This document shows positions 15,672 to 23,930 of a stretch of DNA of 64,000 nucleotides, piece after piece. Where the stretch lies: positions 79,160 to 143,159 of the forward strand of contig CAZEPJ010000003.1 of NCBI GenBank assembly GCA_964514105.1. Direction: 5' to 3'. Positions within the stretch are counted from its first letter, which is position 1. Each line of letters opens with the position of its first letter. The position numbers were made by a program, and so were the translations under genes. A model generated the notes under the pieces. The model did not search any database. It was not told the DNA's origin and was given only the letters and a program-made list of their open reading frames with translations. Source of the stretch: CAZEPJ01 sp964514105. Its GTDB lineage: Bacteria; Desulfobacterota; Desulfocorpusculales; Desulfocorpusculum.

Positions 15672-16772
15672 CTACACCCACGGCTCCTGGAGCATCTCGG
15701 CGAAGGCCTCGATCCTCACCCGCAACGGCCCCAGGCTTCCCTCCACATAGTCGTTCTCCAGGATGAGCAGGGGGATCCCCTTCTTTTCGAGGTGGGGCTT
15801 GAGCAGGGGAAGGTCCAGTCCGCTCTGGTCGCAGCACTTGAGCTGAACAGCGATGACTCCCTGGACGCCGGCCTCCGCCATGACACGGTCCAGACGGGCC
15901 ATCCGGAGGCCGTACCCCTTCATCCTCGGGCACGGCCACTTGGTGAGGTACCGTTGGGCCAGGGCCTGGAAGGGGTCGCGGTCCTCGGCCACGTCCCCGT
16001 CGAAATGCCTGGCGCCCATGCACTCGTCCTCGACCACCAGGTTGAGCCCGGCCCCCTCCATGAGCCCGATGAGGCCGGGCTGGTCCAGCATGGTGGAGGT
16101 GAGCAGGACCCTGGGCCCTTCCCCGAGGGTGGGCCTCCCGGCCATGAGAACCGATCGCTCCCGGGCCACGGCGCGGAGCATGGACTCGGTGGGATCGGCC
16201 AGCCACCGGCGGACCCAGTCATGGACCCGGCTGTACGGGAGGCGTCCCGGCTCCCGTCGCTGGGCCTCGAAGACCTCCCGGAAGAAGGCCCGGAAGCGAT
16301 TCATCCCCGCGATGGCCTCCCAGAGGTTGTCAGCAAGGACGGGGCGGGGGCCCTCCTGGCTCAGGTCGTGGGCCCACGCTGCCAGGACCTGGGCAAAATG
16401 GGCCACGGCCGACGGCGACGAGTTCTTGGGAAGGTCCAGGAGATGCAGGCGGCCGGGGAGGTACGCCTTCCAGAGGTCGTGCAGCCGGAGCAGGGCGTCG
16501 CAGCAATGGACAAAGGCCAGGGCCCGGGGAGGAGCCTCGGATCCAGCGGCGAAACGCTGGAAGACGGCCCGCACAAACGGGCACAGGAGATGATAGATCC
16601 GCGGATCCTGCCTTCTGGAAAGGGCTTCTGCGCCCGAAAGCCTCACCGGCAGATATCCTGCGGCCAGGGCGATCTCCACCGGGGTGTAGGAACAGAACCA
16701 CCCCAGGGCGGGCCGCTCCGCTGGCAACGCGGTGGAAAACGACTCTCTTCCCGTGAAGGCATGTGGGCTCAT
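15672..16772 (-). CDS. 2-hydroxyacyl-CoA dehydratase family protein, second subunit
   Basis: The 366-residue paralogous subunit has ALGWFCSYTPVEIALAAGY near the N-terminus, AFVHCCDALLRLHD (Cys motif), and a C-terminal QLKCCDQSGLDLPLL with ILENDYVEGSLGPLRVRIEA. These are the family's cluster-binding and dimer motifs. With the 418-residue protein it would form the heterodimeric dehydratase. ATG 16772 is used although its ribosome site is poor; an in-frame upstream start at 16793 would add seven residues. Substrate class (2-hydroxyglutaryl-, lactyl-, phenyllactyl-CoA or an aromatic CoA) cannot be read from sequence. Confidence 0.8.
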   Translation of the reverse strand: MSPHAFTGRESFSTALPAERPALGWFCSYTPVEIALAAGYLPVRLSGAEALSRRQDPRIYHLLCPFVRAVFQRFAAGSEAPPRALAFVHCCDALLRLHDLWKAYLPGRLHLLDLPKNSSPSAVAHFAQVLAAWAHDLSQEGPRPVLADNLWEAIAGMNRFRAFFREVFEAQRREPGRLPYSRVHDWVRRWLADPTESMLRAVARERSVLMAGRPTLGEGPRVLLTSTMLDQPGLIGLMEGAGLNLVVEDECMGARHFDGDVAEDRDPFQALAQRYLTKWPCPRMKGYGLRMARLDRVMAEAGVQGVIAVQLKCCDQSGLDLPLLKPHLEKKGIPLLILENDYVEGSLGPLRVRIEAFAEMLQEPWV

Positions 16773-16829
16773 GGGGGCCCCCGGGCAGCCCACCGGAAAT
16801 CCGGTCGGGCGTGTCTCGTGGCATACGAG

Positions 16830-16858
16830 ATCTTATCACGGAAGGGACCAATTGGTAA
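16830..16858 (-). promoter_or_regulatory. Predicted promoter for the dehydratase genes
   Basis: TTACCA (16853-16858) and TAAGAT (16830-16835) lie 17 bp apart on the minus strand, each matching four of six consensus bases. The start codon is about 50 bp further on. Confidence 0.4.
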
Positions 16859-17020
16859 CCGAGCTCGGGCGTGGTGCCCCCCGGCCGGGCAGCCCATCTC
16901 CGATCCGTGCAATGGATGCCGTGACGCTGGGCGGCATGGGGGCTGCCGAGGAACGGCACCCGGAGGCTCGATTCAGGGTTTGGTTGACCCCAAATGCCCG
17001 TGGGAGGACGTCTTAAGCCT

Positions 17021-17036
17021 TGGCATGCAAGTTGCA
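17021..17036 (+). promoter_or_regulatory. Sigma-54 (-24/-12) promoter for the secreted protease
   Basis: The sequence TGGCATGCAAGTTGCA matches the sigma-54 consensus TGGCAY-N5-TTGCA, with exactly 10 bp between the invariant GG and GC. It stands alone in the 331-bp divergent intergenic region, about 68 bp before the protease ATG at 17104. The rest of that region (16773-17020) holds the opposing dehydratase promoter and could carry activator sites, but I see no clear inverted repeat. Confidence 0.7.
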
Positions 17037-17103
17037 TGACCCGTCAACAAGACCTGATGTCGGGGGGTGCAGCCCGGGACCCCCGGAAGAGGGAGGAGGT
17101 TTC

Positions 17104-18636
17104 ATGGCCGCAATGGGCGCGCGTTCCGCAAGAGGCATCCTGTTCTGTCTGCTGGGGACCATGGTCTTGCTGGGGACCCTCGTGACCGCAACCCTGCTGG
17201 GCCCCCCCGCGGTCCTGGCTCAGGCCCCTACCAAGGAGCTCGAGCTGAGGCTGGAGGTCCTGCGGGAGGAGATCGCCCGCCAGGGGCTGAGCTTCGAGGT
17301 GGCATACAGCCCGGCCATGGACTACGCCATCGAGGAGATCTGCGGCCTCAGGGAGCCCCCGGACTGGCGACAGAAGGCGTTGATCCTTGAGCCCACGCCC
17401 CTCAAGGCGTTGCCCACCCGCTTCGACTGGCGAGACCTCAACGGGACCACGCCGGTTCGCAACCAGGGAGGGTGCGGCTCCTGCTGGGCCTTCGCCACGG
17501 TGGGAGTCCTGGAGAGCCTTGTCCAGATCCAAGAGGGAACCACCGAGGATCTCTCCGAGCAGTACCTGGTGTCCTGCAACAACGACGGGTGGGACTGCGG
17601 CGGCGGATGGTTCGCCCATGACTATCACGGCTGGGACTACGTGGCCGGGGAGACGGGGCCCGGGGCCGTGCGGGAGGCGTCCTTCCCGTATCAGGCCAGG
17701 GACCTGCCCTGCAACCCGCCCCACCCGCACCCGTACCGCATCGAGTCCTGGGCCACCCTCTCCTGGGGTGTTCCCCCGGTGGAATCCATCAAACAGGCCA
17801 TCTACCAGCACGGGCCCGTGGCCGCCGCCGTGGCCGTAGGCTCGGGCTTTCAGGCATACCGAAGCGGGATCTTCGACCTGGACGAATCGTCCCGGGGGAT
17901 CAATCACGCCATCGTGCTGGTGGGGTGGGACGACAACTACTGCGCGGACGGCAAATGCGCGGGGGTCTGGATCCTCCGCAACAGCTGGGGCAGCGGATGG
18001 GGCGTGGGGGGGTATATGTACATCAAGTACGGCACCTCCCAGGTGGGCTATGCGGCCAATTACGTCGTGTTCCAGGCCACTCCCTCGGCCAAGGTGGCCC
18101 CGTCCGAGGGAACCGTGGGCAGCCGGGTGCGGGTGACGGGCTCGGGCTTCGGCGACGCCAAGCCCAAGCTCTATCTGGAGTACTTCAACGCGGCCAAAGG
18201 AACCACGGTCAAGCGATTCTTCACCCCCCTGGAGTGGAGTCCCACCTCCATCCTGGCCGCGTGGCAGGCCAAGCTGGGCGCCGGGACGTACGGCATGCAC
18301 CTCCAGCCCACATCTCCCGAGGGGGCCGCCCCCCTGGACCTGGGCCCCTTCACCATCGCCTCTCCCATCATCGCGGAGGTGCTGCCCGCCGCCGGGACGG
18401 CCGGGGATGTGATCACTGTCCTGGGTCGATACTTCTCCACGGCCAAGAAGACCCTCTCCCTGCAAAACCCCGTGACCCTCAAGGCCAAGAAGATCAAGGG
18501 AGGCACCTGGTTCATGGATCCCGAGACGGGTGACAGCAGCGTCCAGTTCGTGGTGCCCGCCAGGCCGCCCGGCCAGTACAACCTGACCATCCGGAACCGG
18601 GTCGGGACCGCATCCATCCCCTTCACCGTGCAGTGA
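17104..18636 (+). CDS. Secreted papain-family (C1) cysteine protease with C-terminal IPT/TIG-like domains
   Basis: The 510-residue protein starts with a long signal peptide (hydrophobic residues about 11-38, likely cut near VLAQ-A). A short pro-region and the papain catalytic domain (about 103-350) follow. The catalytic residues are all seen: Gln121, Cys127 in CGSCWAF, His268 in GINHAIVLVGWDD, and Asn293 in LRNSWGSGWG. Residues about 355-510 hold two IPT/TIG-like immunoglobulin folds (SEGTVGSRVRVTGSGF and AAGTAGDVITVLGRYF). It should be an extracellular or periplasmic endopeptidase. ATG 17104 follows GGAGGAGGTTTC. It stands alone behind a sigma-54 promoter, unusual for such an enzyme. Confidence 0.88.
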   Translation: MAAMGARSARGILFCLLGTMVLLGTLVTATLLGPPAVLAQAPTKELELRLEVLREEIARQGLSFEVAYSPAMDYAIEEICGLREPPDWRQKALILEPTPLKALPTRFDWRDLNGTTPVRNQGGCGSCWAFATVGVLESLVQIQEGTTEDLSEQYLVSCNNDGWDCGGGWFAHDYHGWDYVAGETGPGAVREASFPYQARDLPCNPPHPHPYRIESWATLSWGVPPVESIKQAIYQHGPVAAAVAVGSGFQAYRSGIFDLDESSRGINHAIVLVGWDDNYCADGKCAGVWILRNSWGSGWGVGGYMYIKYGTSQVGYAANYVVFQATPSAKVAPSEGTVGSRVRVTGSGFGDAKPKLYLEYFNAAKGTTVKRFFTPLEWSPTSILAAWQAKLGAGTYGMHLQPTSPEGAAPLDLGPFTIASPIIAEVLPAAGTAGDVITVLGRYFSTAKKTLSLQNPVTLKAKKIKGGTWFMDPETGDSSVQFVVPARPPGQYNLTIRNRVGTASIPFTVQ

Positions 18637-18681
18637 GCTCGCAGCGGTCGGGGGGTCCCTGGATCCCTCGACCGCGCCCCG

Positions 18682-19539
18682 TCACGAGGCCCCTCGCTCC
18701 TTCACGAAACCGTCCGCCAACCGCCGAAGCGCGTCTCGCTCCCCGGCCAAGACCCAGGAGGCCGCGTCATCCAGCATCCCGCGGTCCCGGGGGTCGCACG
18801 AGGCCAGCACCCGCTCGGCCTCCGGGGGAAGGGGCGGGGGAAAGACCCCCTGCGATGGCTTCAGGGCGCAAAAGGGGATCCAACCGCCCCGGAGCCTCGC
18901 CACGGGCCCGCGGGCAAAGGGACCTGCGGGCATCCCCCAACGGGCCGTGTGCAGCCGGAACAGGGCCGACAGGAGGAGGACCACGCACAGGAGGATCTGG
19001 AGGAATTCCTCGTCCGGCAGGCCGTCCCCAGGCCCGGCACCCCCCCGTTGTCGTGCCAGGCGGCCGACTCCCCAGCGGGCCCGGCCCATCTCGAGGAGGC
19101 AAAGGCATCGGCCCATGGCCCGGCAGCACCCCTCCTGGGGGCTCTGGAGGGACGCGATGCGCTGGAGCAGGCCGTCGATCAGGGCGCGCAACCGGTCCCC
19201 CCGGGACAGGGCGGCCAGTTGAGGAGCATCCCTGCCAATGAGGGCGGCCACCGCATCGGCCCGGGACTTCCCGCCCGGGGTCGGCCCCCATGTGCCCCGG
19301 ATCCGACGGGCCGCCTGCCGGCGCCGCCTGATCCGCGCCCGTTCCGCGGCCAGGACGGCGGCCCGAAAGAAATAGAGGGCGGCCCCGCCCATGACAAGGA
19401 CGCCCAGCGCGCGGGTGGCATCCGGACGCGAGGCGCTCAGTTCCCCGGCCAGGAGCAGCACCCACAGGACCCATCCTGCCCAGTAGATCCATCGCCACAG
19501 CCGGCCGTCTCGGCCGGCCAAACGCTCCCACGATCCCAT
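18682..19539 (-). CDS. Hypothetical membrane protein
   Basis: I do not recognise this 285-residue protein. It has hydrophobic segments near residues 14-32 (WIYWAGWVLWVLLLAGEL), 40-62 and 175-190 (ILLCVVLLLSALF). A strongly basic stretch (ARIRRRRQAARRIR) follows the second segment, placing it in the cytoplasm. A helical middle part and a proline-rich loop complete it. The start at ATG 19539 has CGGAG 5 nt upstream. It is divergent from the MFS transporter and convergent with the protease. Confidence 0.55.
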   Translation of the reverse strand: MGSWERLAGRDGRLWRWIYWAGWVLWVLLLAGELSASRPDATRALGVLVMGGAALYFFRAAVLAAERARIRRRRQAARRIRGTWGPTPGGKSRADAVAALIGRDAPQLAALSRGDRLRALIDGLLQRIASLQSPQEGCCRAMGRCLCLLEMGRARWGVGRLARQRGGAGPGDGLPDEEFLQILLCVVLLLSALFRLHTARWGMPAGPFARGPVARLRGGWIPFCALKPSQGVFPPPLPPEAERVLASCDPRDRGMLDDAASWVLAGERDALRRLADGFVKERGAS

Positions 19540-19591
19540 GGCGGACTCCGGCAACCCCTGGGGCTCGGCCCCACAGGCCCTCCACGGGCCC

Positions 19592-19620
19592 ATTCTAATT
19601 CCCCGGGGCGGCCCTGGCCA
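19592..19620 (-). promoter_or_regulatory. Predicted promoter for the hypothetical membrane protein
   Basis: TGGCCA (19615-19620) and TAGAAT (19592-19597) lie 17 bp apart on the minus strand. The -10 is close to consensus; the -35 matches four of six. Confidence 0.35.
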
Positions 19621-19637
19621 GACTCCTCCATCTTGCC

Positions 19638-19666
19638 TTTTCCCCCCATGCAAACCCTGCTAACAT
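19638..19666 (+). promoter_or_regulatory. Candidate extended -10 promoter for the MFS transporter
   Basis: TAACAT (19661-19666) is preceded by TG at the extended -10 position. The -35 (TTTTCC at 19638-19643) is weak. Confidence 0.35.
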
Positions 19667-19704
19667 GGGGACGGTTTCGGCCGCATCGGCTCCGCGAGTG
19701 GGCC

Positions 19705-20880
19705 ATGAACCCCGCTTCCCCAATCCGCACCCTGTACCTCCTGTCGGCCGCCGTCTGGGTGGCCATGACCGCAATGGGGATCATCTGGCCCCTCATGCCG
19801 GTCTACGCCCAGGAGATGGGGGCCACGGGCCTCGAACTGGGTTTGATCATCTCCGCATTCCCCCTGGCGCGCATCGTGTTCCAGCCCTTCGTGGGTCGCA
19901 TCTCGGATACGCGGGGCCGAAAGCCCATACTCTGCTGGGGGTTGGTCCTGTTCGCCGCCGTATCCATCCTCTACGTCCTGGCTTCGCGGGTGGCGGAACT
20001 CATGGGGGTGCGCTTCCTTCACGGGGCGGCTTCGGTGCTGGTGGTCCCGGTGGCCATGGCCATGACCGGGGACATGGCCCCATCGGACCGGGCCGGGCTG
20101 TACATGGGCACCCTCAACATGGCGGTCATGCTGGGATTCGGGATCGGGCCCGCACTGGGCGGCTTCATCCATCAGTACCTGGGCATGCAGGCGGCGTTTC
20201 TCGCCATGGGCGCCCTGACCCTCCTGACCCTCGGGGGGGTGGCGGCCATGGTCCCCTCGGACGCCGACCTGGGGTTCGCGCCCCGGGGCCGCCCCCCCCT
20301 CCCCTTGCGGTCCCTCCTCGCACACCCCGTGGTCCGGGGACTGTGCCTCCTGCGCTTCGCCAGTGCCATCGGCCAGGGCTGCGTGTATGCCTTCTTGCCG
20401 CTCATGGCCCCGGACATGGGGTTGACGAGCGCCCAGGTGGGCCTCCTGCTGGGGGTCAACATCCTTCTGGTCGCCTTCCTGCAGCGACCCTTGGGCGCCC
20501 TGGCGGACCGAGGCAACCTTATTCTCCAGATCCTCCTGGGGACGGGGGTCACGGCCCTGGCCATCACCGCCATGCCGCTGGCCGGCGGCTTCCCGGGCCT
20601 CCTGGCCCTCAATGCCCTCATGGGCGCCGGCGGGGGCGTGGCCATGCCCGCCGGCTTGGCCCTGTCCGCCCGACTCGGGCGCTCCATGGGCATGGGGACC
20701 ATCATCGGCCTGACGGAGACGGGGTACAGCATGGGGATGATCGCATCGCCCATCGTGGCCGGCGGCATCATGGACCTGTGGGGTCTGCCCAGTGTGTTCA
20801 TGGCAGGAGGGGGCATCACCCTGGCGGGCGCAGCGGGGGTCTTCCTGTACCTGAGGGGAGGCCCGGCCCCCGCGCCTTGA
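19705..20880 (+). CDS. MFS transporter
   Basis: The 391-residue protein has about 12 hydrophobic segments and the MFS loop 2-3 motif GRISDTRGRKPIL (near residues 65-77). It has a second, degenerate copy in the C-half (GALADRGNLILQ). Glycine-rich segments such as GIGPALGGFI and GAGGGVAMPAG are typical of drug:H+ antiporter families. The substrate is unknown. ATG 19705 starts directly before the first membrane segment; longer upstream frames are non-coding. Neighbours give no clue. Confidence 0.83.
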   Translation: MNPASPIRTLYLLSAAVWVAMTAMGIIWPLMPVYAQEMGATGLELGLIISAFPLARIVFQPFVGRISDTRGRKPILCWGLVLFAAVSILYVLASRVAELMGVRFLHGAASVLVVPVAMAMTGDMAPSDRAGLYMGTLNMAVMLGFGIGPALGGFIHQYLGMQAAFLAMGALTLLTLGGVAAMVPSDADLGFAPRGRPPLPLRSLLAHPVVRGLCLLRFASAIGQGCVYAFLPLMAPDMGLTSAQVGLLLGVNILLVAFLQRPLGALADRGNLILQILLGTGVTALAITAMPLAGGFPGLLALNALMGAGGGVAMPAGLALSARLGRSMGMGTIIGLTETGYSMGMIASPIVAGGIMDLWGLPSVFMAGGGITLAGAAGVFLYLRGGPAPAP

Positions 20881-20906
20881 GCCGGGGGAACAGGCCTCCA
20901 TGGGGT

Positions 20907-20926
20907 CGCCCGGGGGCCCCCGGGCG
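20907..20926. terminator. Perfect 20-bp GC palindrome between convergent genes
   Basis: CGCCCGGGGG is followed directly by its exact reverse complement. It lies between the MFS stop (20880) and the cytidylate-kinase-like stop (20968). It could form a hairpin terminator for either direction, but no T-run follows. Two copies of GGCGATCCT follow within 40 bp. Confidence 0.4.
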
Positions 20927-20967
20927 TTGGCCCTGGGGACGGCGATCCTCGCACACGAAGGGCGATC

Positions 20968-21777
20968 CTAGAGGTCGAAGGACGTGATGGGGGTCACGTT
21001 CACGTGGACCTCCCGGACGCCCGGCACCCCGGCCACGATGCCCTCCAAGTCCCTGACCAGTGCCGCTTCCTGGGATTCGTGGGCCCTGGTGGCCACCCGA
21101 ACCAGACCATCTTGGGCCGTGACCTCCACGTCGGGCTTGAGGTCGATGAGGGCCGCCCGGACATCGGCGGCCAGGGAGAGGTCCTCCAGCATCATCTGGG
21201 ACTCGGGGGTGGTTCGAAACTGCCGGAGCCGGACCGTCTGGCAGATGAGATCTGCGGCATCCGCCACCGTGAGCTTGCCCACATGGATCACCAGGTCGTA
21301 CAGGCTGGGGTCCGTTGTATCGATGTCGTACATGTGCCGGCTCCACTTGCGGCGCTCCTCGTCGATCCGCCTGACGAACCGCCCCGCCTCCCTCCTGGAG
21401 ACCTGATCCCGTTCCATGACGATCCGGATCCGCTCTTCCAGATCCGCAATGATGCGTACCTTGAGCACGTGGGGCACCCCCTGGACGAAGAAATGACCCG
21501 CCATGCCGTGGTAGACCACATTGTCCCGGAGGAAGTGCCGGAGGAGGGCCGCCTGGACGTAGGCCACGTACTTCTCCTTTGCGTAGCGGACCCGATCCAG
21601 GAAGGTCGGGGCGGCCTCGATGGCCCGGACGAGTTCCATTTCCGGGATGCGGTACCGGTCCGATGCCTCGGAGAGGACCTCCCGGGCAAGGCACTCGTAG
21701 CCCAACCGCCTGCACACCTTCTCGGCCACTTCCTTGCCGTGGCTGTGCGACCCCCGGGAAACGGTGACGATGGACAT
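20968..21777 (-). CDS. Cytidylate kinase-like protein with C-terminal BON domain
   Basis: The 269-residue protein has an N-terminal P-loop kinase domain of the cytidylate-kinase-like family. VTVSRGSHSHGKEVAEKV carries a P-loop (GSHSHGK) that lacks the usual Ser/Thr after Lys. The family's RIDEERRKWSRHMY and YDLVIHVGKL segments follow. Residues about 200-269 form a BON domain (LKPDVEVTAQDGLVRV, GVPGVREVHVNVTP), a fold usually found on periplasmic or membrane proteins that bind lipids. No signal peptide is seen, so the protein is probably cytoplasmic. The fusion of the two domains is unusual and its role unknown. ATG 21777 follows AGGGGGG. Confidence 0.72.
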   Translation of the reverse strand: MSIVTVSRGSHSHGKEVAEKVCRRLGYECLAREVLSEASDRYRIPEMELVRAIEAAPTFLDRVRYAKEKYVAYVQAALLRHFLRDNVVYHGMAGHFFVQGVPHVLKVRIIADLEERIRIVMERDQVSRREAGRFVRRIDEERRKWSRHMYDIDTTDPSLYDLVIHVGKLTVADAADLICQTVRLRQFRTTPESQMMLEDLSLAADVRAALIDLKPDVEVTAQDGLVRVATRAHESQEAALVRDLEGIVAGVPGVREVHVNVTPITSFDL

Positions 21778-21864
21778 GGGGCAGCCCCCCTGGAATCCGA
21801 AATCCGAGGCCGCGATTCCCCTTCGGGCTCCGCGGGAGGATCCTAGCAGAGGGCCCAGGCCGAT

Positions 21865-22416
21865 TCAAGGCCGGGGCTCCTGGGGCTCGGGTTGGGACAG
21901 GGGGTTGGTGGGGTCTCCTTCAGCGAGCATCCGGGTCAAGACCTCCTGCTCGGCGGGACCCGGGAGAAGGCCGTTCAACTGGGCCCGCATGACCACCTCC
22001 CCCCGCTGATTGGTGAAGGTCGCCTTGGCCGAGGAGCGGCCGCGCGGGTCCACCTCCACGATGGTCATCTCGCACGTCACCGTGTCGCCCACGAACACGG
22101 GTTTGAGGAACCGGAACTCCATGGCGCTGGCGAGCCAGGCCAGCTGCCCCCCGGGCTCGCAGATCATGCTGCCCACCAGGAGGCCGTGGCAGATGAGACC
22201 CGCCATGCCCTTGACGGCCGCGAAGCGGGGCTCGAAGTGGACCGGGTTGTAGTCCCGGGTGATCCAGCCGAAGGCCTCCACGTCCTCCCGGGTGAAGGTC
22301 CGGCTGAACCGCACGGTGAACCCCGGACCCACGGCGCCCCGGGCCGCGGCCTGCCGCCACGGGCCGAGGGCGCCCCGGGGCGGGGCGTTCGCCTTTGCGC
22401 CGCGCCTCCGCGTCAT
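21865..22416 (-). CDS. MaoC-like (R)-specific enoyl-CoA hydratase
   Basis: The 183-residue hot-dog-fold protein hydrates enoyl-CoAs to (R)-3-hydroxyacyl-CoAs. The active-site segment is WITRDYNPVHFEPRFA (D-x4-H/N motif), followed by GLICHGLLVGSM and FLKPVFVGDTV, all MaoC hallmarks. The N-terminus has an extra basic stretch of about 30 residues. The ATG overlaps the stop of the upstream acyl-CoA ligase by 4 bp (ATGA), so the two are translationally coupled. It is the last gene of the TRAP/keto-acid unit. Confidence 0.85.
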   Translation of the reverse strand: MTRRRGAKANAPPRGALGPWRQAAARGAVGPGFTVRFSRTFTREDVEAFGWITRDYNPVHFEPRFAAVKGMAGLICHGLLVGSMICEPGGQLAWLASAMEFRFLKPVFVGDTVTCEMTIVEVDPRGRSSAKATFTNQRGEVVMRAQLNGLLPGPAEQEVLTRMLAEGDPTNPLSQPEPQEPRP

Positions 22417-23930
22417 ATTGACTCTCTCAGCGCCCTCTTGAGCACCTTGCCGGTCCCGGTCCGCGGGAGGGCATCCACGAAGGCATAGGCCTTGGGGCAC
22501 TTGAACTTGGCCAGCCTGGCCCGGCAGTGCTCCTGGAGATCCTCCACCGCCGGAGGGGGTCCCGGCGCAGGGACCACGAAGGCCTTGAGGGCCTCCCCCC
22601 AGCGCGGGTCTGGCACCCCCACCACCGCCGCCTCCTGCACCCCGGGGTGCTCGTGGAGCACCTCCTCCACCTCCCGGGGGTACACGTTCTCCCCCCCGCT
22701 GATGACCATGTCCTTCTTGCGATCCACGATGAACAGGTACCCCTCGGCATCCACGCGGCCCAGGTCCCCCGTGTGCAGCCATCCCCCGCGCAAGGCCTCC
22801 GCGGTCTCCTCCGGGAGGTTCCAGTACCCCCGCATGACGTTGGGTCCGCGGACCAGGACCTCCCCGACGGCGCCGGGAGGCACATCTCGGTCCTGTTCGT
22901 CGACCACCCGGATCTCCACGTATGCATGGGGCAGTCCCACGCAGGCGTGCTTGCGCAGGAAATCCCGGCCCGGCAGGACGGTGCAGTACGAGGTGGCCTC
23001 GGTCAGCCCGTACGAGTCCACCACCTGGACGTGGGGGAAGCGGCGCGCCAGGCGCTCCTTGAGGGCCTGGGGGATAATGGTGGCGCCCGTGTTGAAGGCC
23101 CTGAGGGGGCTCAGGTCGAAGCGCCCCGGGTCCGGCACATCCAGGAGGGCCGTAAGCATGGGGGGCACCGCCGGTATCCGGGTGATCCCTTCCCGGGCCA
23201 CCAAGCCGAGGAGTTCCTCGGGGTCGAAGCGGGGCCTCAGGACGATCTTGCCCCCCAACAGGGCTGCGGCGAAGAACCCCCCGATGGCGGCCCCGTGGAA
23301 CAGGGGGAGGCCGTAAAAGACCGCATCGTCCCCGGAGAATCCGCCGCTCACCTGGCCGTTGACGGCGTTCCACATGACATTGGAATTGGTGATCACGGCG
23401 CCCTTGGGCCTGCCCGTCGTCCCCGAGGTGTAGAGGATGTACAGGTCGTCCTCCCCCCCCAGCTCCGCCGGAGGATGCTCCCCCCCGCCTTTGGCCAGGA
23501 GATCCTCCCAGGAACCAAGTCCCTCCGGGGCGGCACCCACGCACACCAGATCGCGCAGGTGGGGGAGCTGGGTGCGAATCGCCGCCATGCGAGATGCGAA
23601 GGCTTCCTCGCAGATCACCGCGGAGGCCCCGCTGTCCCCGAGGATATGGGCCCATTCAGGATCCGCCAGGCGGGTGTTGAGGGGGACCAGGACGGCCCCC
23701 AGCCTGAAGACGGCCAGGTACGAGACGATGAGCTCGGACCGGTTGGTCATGAGGGTGGCCACCCGGGCGCCCTTTCTCACCCCGAGCGATGCCAGCCCCG
23801 CCGCCGCCGCGCACACCAGATCCCGCAGGCGCCCATAGTCCATGGACCCCTCGGGCCCGACCAGGGCCGGGCGGCCCCGGTATTTCCTCGCGTTTCGATC
23901 CACCAGGTGGGCCGCGTGCCCGGGGTTCAT
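22413..23930 (-). CDS. AMP-dependent acyl-CoA synthetase (ligase 1 of the TRAP unit)
   Basis: This 505-residue ANL-family enzyme activates a carboxylic acid to its CoA thioester with ATP. The AMP-binding P-loop is ILYTSGTTGRPKGAVITN. The adenine motif is DSYGLTEATS, the hinge is GDLGRVDAEGYLFIVDRKKD, and the catalytic lysine lies in LPRTGTGKVLKRALRE. Its ATG overlaps the acyl-CoA dehydrogenase stop by 4 bp, and its own stop overlaps the MaoC start. The acid it activates is unknown; context suggests a substrate or intermediate of the pathway served by the TRAP transporter. Confidence 0.9.
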   Translation of the reverse strand: MNPGHAAHLVDRNARKYRGRPALVGPEGSMDYGRLRDLVCAAAAGLASLGVRKGARVATLMTNRSELIVSYLAVFRLGAVLVPLNTRLADPEWAHILGDSGASAVICEEAFASRMAAIRTQLPHLRDLVCVGAAPEGLGSWEDLLAKGGGEHPPAELGGEDDLYILYTSGTTGRPKGAVITNSNVMWNAVNGQVSGGFSGDDAVFYGLPLFHGAAIGGFFAAALLGGKIVLRPRFDPEELLGLVAREGITRIPAVPPMLTALLDVPDPGRFDLSPLRAFNTGATIIPQALKERLARRFPHVQVVDSYGLTEATSYCTVLPGRDFLRKHACVGLPHAYVEIRVVDEQDRDVPPGAVGEVLVRGPNVMRGYWNLPEETAEALRGGWLHTGDLGRVDAEGYLFIVDRKKDMVISGGENVYPREVEEVLHEHPGVQEAAVVGVPDPRWGEALKAFVVPAPGPPPAVEDLQEHCRARLAKFKCPKAYAFVDALPRTGTGKVLKRALRESI

